This document shows positions 55,918-64,000 of a DNA stretch of 64,000 nucleotides, piece after piece (the stretch's first letter is position 1; each line of letters opens with the position of its first letter). The notes below the pieces were generated by a model, which made no database searches, was not told the DNA's origin, and saw only the letters and a program-made list of their open reading frames with translations. A program made the translations under genes and the position numbers. This DNA is from Verpa conica (lineage: Eukaryota; Ascomycota; Pezizomycetes; Pezizales; Morchellaceae): the NCBI GenBank assembly GCA_033030425.1, contig JAUFSD010000012.1:62001-126000 (forward strand), given 5' to 3'.

Positions 55918-57823
55918 CGGGTTTAAGCAAAGGGAGTCATTATAGATGGGATAAGGGAAGCGGGATATGCTAAAGATACCTTATATTATTTTACGGGTGG
56001 CCTTTTCATTCTTGATGTTTTAATACCGTATACCATATGGGATATAGTTATTGACATATTTCAATGGTTTTATTCTTTCGTGCAGTGCAGCCTTTCCTGG
56101 TGTTGATAATTAAGGCTGCTTCTCGACTTTTCAACAGACGTTCAGCTAGGTATTGCGTGGGATTGAGACTTTTTCTTCACGAGGTGTGAGTACATACTTG
56201 AGTATTGGGAGTAGATGAGGTTTTCCTTGCGTTTATGTTGTACACTATGTTTTCATTACTGGCTTAACAGGTTAATAGAGTGGTTAAGGCAATAGAACGA
56301 ACACGTCATGTAGAGTAGAATTCAAAATTCATTTCTATCACATTTGAGCCCTTCCATTCAATCACCAAAAGGTAGACATTGGAGGAATTCAAATCCATAG
56401 GATATCACTTGATCCCGAGTATTAACCTTTATTGAACCAAGGTCCCTAAATAGGCATCTCGGCAATAAGCAAGCCACTTAGTGGCCTGATATCCATGAGA
56501 TCTCGGGGATGAGAAAGACTAGATTACCAGACCACCAGACCACCTAGCCTGACTGCTAGTCTCCGAGTCAGACTCGGAAGTTCGGCAAAGAGACGATCAA
56601 TTAACCAAGGCCTCTACCTCCCCGAAAATGTTGGAATAGAGGCTAGTATACCATACACTATGGGACTTTAGTCTATGAAATAGATGACTTTGATAAACTA
56701 GGAGCCTATATAGGGGCTCTAGAAGAGAGAACTATCTAAGTATACAGTATACCTATTTTTTAGTTCTTTATTTAATAGGCCTATTTCCGAGAGTTTCAAA
56801 TTCTAAGAGTCTTATCAGGGTACGGTGGCGGTGATATTGTAGATTGGGGGTATGAAGTACTGTGCGATGTCTCTATTACCTGCTACTGGCTCTAGATTCT
56901 ACTCGGGGTGTCCCTGTTGCTTGCATAAGTGAGTGTCTTTTTAGTCCACTGCTCTAGGGTGGCTTATCATAGTCAAGTATGTATTCCTTGTATATTTCTG
57001 CTTGATTTTGAATTTATCCTGTTTTAGATGTATTTTTCGGGAGTGCACTTTAGCGTCATGTAACATCACTCGACTATACATGGACCTCTGACCTATTATT
57101 AACACTGCTTGGTGGATATAATCGCTTTACGCGTACTGATTTTTTAATAATATAAGAGAATGCTCAATCTTTAAGCACAAATGCTGCTGAGAAGCGGGTC
57201 AGACCGCTATGCATTCGATGGACTGGATAGGCCCTCCATATACATGGTCAATTAACGTTATGAGATATATGGAGAAGTGGTGTCTTATTTCTAGAGAACG
57301 GGGCACTTTATTACTTACAGTACAACGATAAACTAGGATAGCGCTACTAGAAAGGCAAGAACTGTCCCACGATCCCTGAATTATGGCCTGCCATGTTCAT
57401 GAAAAAAATTCGCTATATTCCAATAATACACGAGCTCGCTAATACAAAAACCCAAACCTCATAAATAATTGCATATCTAGACTAATTACCCAATACCTTG
57501 GTACTGGTACTGATAAACTAGATAGTCTGTAAGCCAGAATCTATCTAGGAACATATCCAATTCTGGTAAAAGTAAAAAAGCTTGCGAAAAGAAATCCGAT
57601 ACTGAAAAGAACAGATAGAAGTCCCCTCTTTGAAAAGCCCTCCAACCTCCTATTCCCCCAAAGTACCAGCTATCTTATCAAAGTCCTGAAAAACGAAAGG
57701 CCTCTGTCCGAAATTGGCATATATCTGTGCACCTGGGCCTTGAACACCAATCATTGGGTACAGCTGGCCACAAAGGCTATGAGTGATAGTATCTAACCCA
57801 CCTTTGGATTAGTTTTTATTCGA
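55918..57823. other. intergenic, no gene seen
   Basis: This AT-rich spacer of 1.9 kb lies between convergent genes. No supportable feature is visible. Confidence 0.5.
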
Positions 57824-60800
57824 TTAAACGACCAGGCTAGCGATTGGGGATAATCCTGCAGAAACAATGGTTGGCTTACCTAAAGCTTCACCATTCTTTG
57901 TAAAGATAACAGCGGAACGATCAAAATTCACACCACACCCAACTACATCACCACTAGAAAAGGTCTCTGCATATTTCTGACCATGGCCACTTCCTATATA
58001 TCTATTACCATCATCCCCGTGGTAGCCAATGGAGTTAGATGCCCAGCCGGGCATTATTTCAAGGTCTGTAAAGCCTCCGGAAAGCCCAATACCGATTGCA
58101 CTAGGTGAAGGCCTCCATGTCAGCTTGAGCAAAATTAATTAATACAATGGTTTCAATGCGTACCCTGTTTGACCTGGATTGATAATCTCAACTTCAAAAT
58201 AGTAACTCTTCTCTGCAGGGATGGAGTGTTCGGCCCTGATGCAGAGTATCTGAGTCCCCCCGGCAATATCTTCACAGGGTACATTAGTAAATAGCCATCT
58301 TTAATCATTTAGGACTCTTACCAAGAACTGTGATGTATTGGTCATCTTTTGAAAGCTCCATATGGGTAGACTTATCAGCTTGACTCCAGCATGACGGGGC
58401 TAGGGTAGCCAGTTGATCGATTTTAGGAAGCACAGATCCATGTTTCGATAGTCGCTCGATTACTTCCGGGTGGTTATTCCTCCAAGCACATACAATCGGT
58501 GACCACCCGCTCCCATCCAACAAATTATGATCCGCTGCATGTTTCAACAAAAAGTCTACAGCATCCAGTTGGCCATGGGAAGCTGCAACATGAAGCGCCG
58601 TAGAACCCCGTGATAGGCGCATTTGTAGATCTATCCCAAGGCTGGAGAGCAGCTCAAAGATATCACAGCTCCCACTGATTGCGGCGAGGCGTAATAATCC
58701 TCCGTAGGTGTCGTTACTGTAGTTCAGAACCGCATCTTTCAGTTGACCCGTAGGAGAGAACCTAGTCAGAAGACACCGAACTACAGAAGCGTGGTTTCCA
58801 GCTATTGCTGCTTCGGTAACGGTTTTATCGGTGCCCAAGAGCTTACTCTCAATATCTGCACCCTTTTCGAGAAGCAAGCTGACGATCTTATCCTGTCCTG
58901 CTTTGACTGCTGCATGTAGAGCCGTACCGACGGTGTTGTTGGGTTTTTCGATATCTGCCCCTCTTTGTAGAAGCAAACCAACTACCTCGTCGTGTCCCTG
59001 CTCTGCTGCTAAGTGTAAAGCAGTGTTTCCAGTACCGGAAAGCATACTTCCGATATCCGCGCCCTTTTCAAGAAGCAAATCGACCACCTTTTCATGTCCC
59101 TTAAACGCTGCTAAATGTAGTGGAGTATATCCGGGGGCGGGGAGACACCTAACTCCGGGATCTGCTCCTTTCTCCAGAAGCAAACTCACAATCGCGTATT
59201 GCCCATCAAGTGCTGCTATATGTAAGGCGTTCTTGCCATAGTTGTTGACCTTTGCGATGTCTGCTCCTTTTTCTAATAACACACTGATCACTTTGTCGGA
59301 ACCTTGGTCTGCTGCTATGTGTAAAGCAGTGTAACCATTATTTGAAACCGTACTTTCGATATCTGCCCCCTTTTCAAGAAGCAATCTAGCTGTCTCGTCG
59401 AATCCCGAATGCGCAGTCAGATGCAGGGGGGTGTAACTTGTCTCAGAGAGCCTGCTTTCAATATCTGCTCCCTTTCCAAGAAGCATAATAACTATGTTAT
59501 TGAATCCCCGTTCCGCTGCTCGATGTAGGGGGGTGTAGCCAGACCTGCTCCCAATATCTGCCCCATACTCAAGAAGCAAACTAGTCATTTCATCGTTCCC
59601 ACTAATCGTTGCTACATCTAGGGAGCTAAGATTGTAGTCGGTTAGTTTTTCTATATCTGCTCCTTTTTCCAGAAGTAAGCTAGCGGCTCCGATTTGTCCT
59701 TTGACCACTGCTAGATGTAGAGGAGTATAGTCGCTATCGCTGAGCTGGTCGATAACTGCTCCCTTTTCCAGAAGCATACTGACGATATTGTCGTATCCCC
59801 GCCCTGCTGCTACGTGGAGGGGAGCAAGGGTTGAATTGAGCCTGTTTTCGGTATCTGCTCCCTTTTCAAGAAGCACGCTGACTGTTTTTTCGTCCGCCCC
59901 TTCTACCGCTATATGCAGAGGAGTGTAGCCATTTGAGTCCTTGCATTCGATGTTTGCCCCCTTCTCAAGAAGAAACCGAACTGTGTGATCATTTCCCCCA
60001 AGCGCCGCCATATGCAGTACAGTCCGATCATCAAAACCAGCCATTGTACTTTCGATATCTAGGCCTTTTTGCAAGAGGATTTCCGCCATTTCATTGAACC
60101 CAAAGAACGCTGCTGTGTGTAGGACATTATTGCCAGTCTCGATGATCTTTTGTTCGATATCTGCTCCCTTTTGTAAAAGCAACTTGACTATTTCGACGAA
60201 TCCCTTCCGTGCTGCTAGATGCAGAGGGTTAGGCCCAGTTCCGGTTCTACTTTCGATATCTGCCCCCTCTGCAAGAAGCACGTTGATTGTCGCTTGGTTC
60301 TCCGCAAGTACTGCTAGATGTAGAGCAGTTTCGCCGGTATCGGGGACTCTACTTTCGATATCTGCGCCTTTATCCAAGAGGAAACTGACTATCTCGTTGC
60401 GTCCCTGGCTTGCAGCCGCGTGGAGAGCAGTGTGTCCCGTATCCAAGTCCCTACTTTCAATATCGGCGCCTTCTTCGAGAAGCAGTTTTATATCCTCTAT
60501 GGATCCGGTAGAGGCAGCGCGAACCAGCACAGCATCACCCTTCGGTTGATTAATAATCTCTATTAGTTTAAGCGTTAGTAAGTAGCCTCTCACAATTATA
60601 GATGAATTATTTCATTACCTTGGAGTGATAGCTTTTGCGCTTGCAATGCGTTTATGGACTCCTTGATCTCATCATCCTTGAGGTCCTTGCCTGGCGTAAG
60701 GATTACCTTCAACTGTTCCAACTCGCTGTGGCAGGTATTGAGGGCCGCCGCGACCGGGGCCAAGCCAATATCCACCCCACCGTTACCTTCCGCTTGGCTT

Positions 60801-60955
60801 AGCTGCGTGAGTACGGATTCTAGATCCTGGAGCTCTTGTACCAGGCTCTGGGGAGCATCTGCGATTTCCTTTATGAGGCTCAATAGGGACTGGGCTTCCC
60901 CTAGGGTAAGGGTGACGATGCCAGGCTTTCCGGAGGCCACTGCAAGAACTTCCAT
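57824..60955 (-). CDS. STAND-type N-domain, ankyrin repeats, SPRY protein
   Basis: Four exons (60955-60619, 60559-58322, 58269-58164, 58100-57824) join in frame to 985 aa. Residues 1 to about 112 resemble the helical N-terminal domain of fungal STAND/NLR-like proteins (MEVLAVASGKPGIVTLTLG, then a coiled SLIKEI...LQDLESVL region). About 20 ankyrin repeats follow (about 117-860). Seventeen are close to one consensus containing TALHxAA and LLLEKGADIES, typically 34-36 residues long. The C-terminus (about 890-985) is a SPRY domain (EVEIINPGQTGAIGIGLS, GYHGDDGNRYIGS, GCGVNFD, FTKNGEALG). No NACHT or NB-ARC is present between the parts. A receptor or scaffold in self/non-self or stress recognition is inferred from relatives, not shown here. 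Confidence 0.85.
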
Positions 60956-62304
60956 GGTGAATATCGAAGGTAATACTAAAGCTTCAAGTTTTTGTAGGAT
61001 AGACAGAGAGAGACGTGTGTAATACTGAATTGCTTGTTCAACAGAAATAGCACAAATAATTAAAAAAGAGCTGAGCTACAAAACACGCTCTTACATACAC
61101 CTGACTCGGTGAAGATGACACCTGAATCCCGCTCTGTGCTCAATAGTGGCCGGTGAAGATGACGGTCTTGTACCTCCACATGTTTCGGGGGTAAATGAGA
61201 TGTCCTGCTGGCGGGGGATGAGCTTGTTACAAGATAGACGGGCATCTCATTTACCCGACTACCACGAATGCCCAATAGAGGGTTGATATCGTGAGAAGCA
61301 TGCCCCCTACTTAAGGTACTCTCGCTTATCTACCATTCCTACTGGATGGCTATGGGGAAGGTTACAGCCGGGTCTACAGTGACTCAACCACGGTCTATTC
61401 TAGTAGGATTATAGAATGCTCTAGAGTCAATTGCTGTGGAAGCTTCCTAATATGGATTTGTGAGGATACACGGTGCCTATGTCTGAGGATCCAGGTGAAT
61501 CACGGGTTAGGGTCTTTGCTTCTCTCACTCTCCTAGAGAGTCGGGACCTCTTCTACTTCGTTAATTGCAGCCATTAGATGGGCTCTAAAGGCCAGATAGA
61601 GTAAGATTACGCTAAATTAAAGTGCATTGCAGAGCTACATGCTACATTCTACATGCCTAAATCTGATTTTATTTAACCAGCAGTAGACCAGGTACAGACA
61701 TCTAGTCACCTACCCCGCTCACTCTAATGCTATCCACATTTCGTAGTTCTACTAGAAACTTCTAGGAATTTCTAGTATTAGTAAACACTTCTCTAAATAT
61801 CTACATCTCCTACTCTAGAACCCTACCTCTTCTACTAATTCGCTGTAAATGGTATGGGCACGCGGTTAGCTATTATTGTACTAGTAATCAATGACCATGA
61901 GGCAATTAATAATCTATCTATACATATTAAATATATAAAACAGTTCTACCATCTAAATATCTTTCTAGATTTCCATCCCTGTACATCCAGGTATATGTTT
62001 ATATCCTCCTACACCCATGATGAGATTTGTTAGAACCGGTGAGGTAATCAAAACAGTCCATACTTACGATAACGATACAATTATTTACCAGAAGTACGGA
62101 ATGATTTGGGGGTACTCTTTTTCCTATGAGAGGGGGCAAACTACAGCAACTACCACTTGATATATTGACCAAGTAGAATGTTTAAGCTGTGTATGTGATT
62201 TCTGAGGTTATATGCTACTATAGTTTATTGCGCATTGTATCATGCAACCCTAAATTCAAGATTTGACTTTTATTTCTTTCAGACAACTCAAGAGTATAAT
62301 ACTC
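60956..62304. other. intergenic, no gene seen
   Basis: This spacer of 1.35 kb lies between two minus-strand genes. It contains the promoter of the ankyrin-SPRY gene and the 3' end of the amidase gene. No other feature is supported. Confidence 0.5.
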
Positions 62305-63988
62305 TCACGCTTCAGTACCCGCTTTCTTAATAACCCCATTCACCTCTCTCGAAGATGAGAGAGCCCCAATTCCAACAACCCTTTCGAAAGCCTGAGCCAA
62401 GTCCAACACTCTTCCATCATCCCCTGATCTACCTAAAAACGTAACTGAAAAGGGCATCTGAACCCCATCTAAATCGTACCATCCCGCCGGTACCGCAATT
62501 CCACAAAGATCAAGTACGTTTCCAAAATGCGTAAATGTGCCTACGATGGAGTTAAGTGTAATTGGATCTTTGAGGACCTCTTCAATAGTAGGGTGAGTGG
62601 GTGTTGTAGGGACTACAAGGATGTCGATACTAGATGCGCGGAGAGGGTTAAAAATTGTGTCATTGACCTTACGGGTGAGACTATAAAAGAATAATCAGTA
62701 CTAGCATGATAGACCTAGACTTAGGGAATAAAGCGTACACTGTCATTTTCTTCAAATCCCTAAATACGTCTTCGGCACTGTTTCCTCTCTTCAACACATT
62801 ACCAAAAAGCTCCCTAATAACTGGATGTAATCCATCCTTCTCCTTTTCGAACCATTCTTTCCCTGAGCCAGGCATTGCTGCAAGTCGCTCATTGACCAAT
62901 GTACCATCATACAGAAGTTTGCCTGCATCCTCAAATAGTGACCAGTCTATTTCAGTCACCTCACCCCCAACTCCCTGTAATTTCGTGATAGATTCATAAA
63001 ACAACTGGCGGAAGATAGGCGTGCACATAGCGACAGCTCCCGGGGGTGGTATCGCAAATCGGAATTTTTTTGATGCTAGACCAGTTGCATTGACATGCCG
63101 TAAAGGTAGGGACATTGGTGATTTGGAGTATGGGTCTTCTGGGTCATATCCGCGGACGTTATTCCATACCTCTCTAACATCTTTAATACCACCACGGCGA
63201 GTGGCCATAAATGAGATACAGTCGAGAGATTCACAAGCTTTAGCGACCCCAGAGAAAGAGACGGTTCCTTTTGTCGGTTTCCACCCAACAACACCATTAA
63301 AACCTGCTGGTACACGGCCAGAACCAGCAGTATCAGTTGCAATAGCAAATGATACGAGCTCTGAACCAACCGAGACTGCAGCTCCGGAAGATGATCCACC
63401 AGATATGTAGAGTGAGTTACAAACAGATGCAGGAATACCATATGGTGAGCGGCATCCTGTTAAACCAGTGGCAAACTGATCTAAATTCGTTTTCCCGATA
63501 AAAATAGCGCCGAGAGATACTAATTGGGTATATATCTTCGAGGAGCTGGTTGGTATATGAGATAGCGGTGGGCAGGCAGTGGTTGTAGGGATTCCTGCAA
63601 CATCGATGCTGTCTTTTAGAGAGAATGGAACGCCGAAAAGGGGCGGGAGAGATGTGTGGTCGGGGTAACCCTTGAGAAGAGTTTCGGCGGCGTGGATAGC
63701 GATGTTCTGGGGGACAAGATGGATAAATGTAGAAGGGGTTTTATAAATATGGGCGTGGATTCTTTTATATAAATCTGTTATTACTGTTACTGGAGAGACG
63801 CCAGACCTATAAGTCTTGCGTAGTGAATCTAAATCTAGATAGCCGTTCCAGTCCTTATTTTTACCAGGTTTGGAGATATACTTTGCCTCTAGGCCAGAAC
63901 TAGAAGGATTGAAGTCGGCACGAAGTGCAGAAATGAGGTCGTCGAGTCTAGCAACAAATCCAAACAACCCTTGCGCCCAATAAATCAT
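62305..63988 (-). CDS. allophanate-hydrolase-like amidase (5' end near window edge)
   Basis: This is an amidase-signature enzyme. Its closest resemblance is to allophanate hydrolase, which splits allophanate to ammonia and CO2 in urea or biuret use. Two exons (63988-62739, 62680-62305; 59-nt intron) join in frame to 541 aa. The Ser-cisSer-Lys triad is visible: Lys125 in PFSLKDSID, cis-Ser about 200 in ISGGSSSGAA, and nucleophile Ser about 223 in TDTAGSGRVPAGFN. The last two motifs, with GKTNLDQFATGLTGCRSPYG, are typical of the AtzF/DUR1,2 amidase branch. It lacks the C-terminal domain of the full-length enzyme and the urea-carboxylase part. The start at 63988 is the first ATG before the window end; an upstream exon outside is possible. 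Confidence 0.83.
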
Positions 63989-64000
63989 CTCTAGTGATGA

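Noticed and set aside
58831..60549. Long plus-strand open frames opposite the ankyrin gene
   Set aside because: They are mirror translations of the repetitive ankyrin units (recurrent ISAPFSRSK), an artefact of repeat codon bias.
1..64000. CRISPR array, rRNA genes, bacterial-type operons
   Set aside because: No regularly spaced direct repeats or rRNA-like sequence were seen, and introns show the window is eukaryotic.

Overview
This window is nuclear DNA of a filamentous ascomycete (Pezizomycotina). Multi-exon genes carry short introns, mostly about 50-130 nt, with CTAAC-type branch sites and TAG/CAG acceptors. The families are typically fungal: SAT4/PTH11-type rhodopsin-fold membrane protein, hybrid histidine kinase, GH3 and GH20 enzymes, small secreted cysteine-rich proteins, DUF7580, and a STAND-like N-domain fused to ankyrin repeats. 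I cannot name the genus. I joined exons by hand; every multi-exon model below keeps frame across all its splice sites.

Layout. 1-8.5 kb is AT-rich and gene-poor: one weak two-exon candidate, a 233-bp inverted-repeat element and the wreck of an LTR retroelement. 8.51-13.26 kb is a complete, very young Ty1/Copia element with a 5-bp target duplication, near-identical LTRs and an intact 1415-codon Gag-Pol. After another AT-rich gap come a seven-exon rhodopsin-fold membrane protein (16.5-18.1 kb) and a 70-aa secreted cysteine-rich protein (19.2 kb). A minus-strand group follows: GH20 beta-hexosaminidase, NUDIX hydrolase and a DUF202 membrane protein whose first intron is 1.15 kb. 26.8-31.7 kb is mostly gene-free. 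Then, on the plus strand, come a GH3/PA14 beta-glucosidase and a metallo-beta-lactamase-fold protein with an N-terminal zinc ribbon. A broken DUF7580 gene (37.5-38.7 kb) and a second small secreted protein (39.5 kb) follow. A large minus-strand multi-PAS hybrid histidine kinase fills 40.8-45.6 kb.

45.6-54 kb is gene-poor, with a fold-back repeat and a diverged 0.9-kb tandem duplication. It ends at the promoter of a ZRC1/COT1-like zinc transporter, a pyrimidine-rich tract carrying telomere-like CCCTAA motifs. The last part, all minus strand, holds a 985-aa protein (STAND-type N-domain, about 20 ankyrin repeats, SPRY) and an allophanate-hydrolase-like amidase reaching the window edge.

The genes do not form one pathway. 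GH3 and GH20 suggest degradation of beta-glucosides and of chitin or glycan-derived GlcNAc. The amidase suggests urea/allophanate nitrogen use. The two secreted proteins, the ankyrin-SPRY protein and the DUF7580 pseudogene belong to the fast-evolving accessory repertoire (effector-like or self/non-self-recognition-like). The most interesting candidate for an under-described system is the receptor-like ankyrin-SPRY protein, which has the N-domain of fungal NLR-like proteins but no NACHT/NB-ARC.
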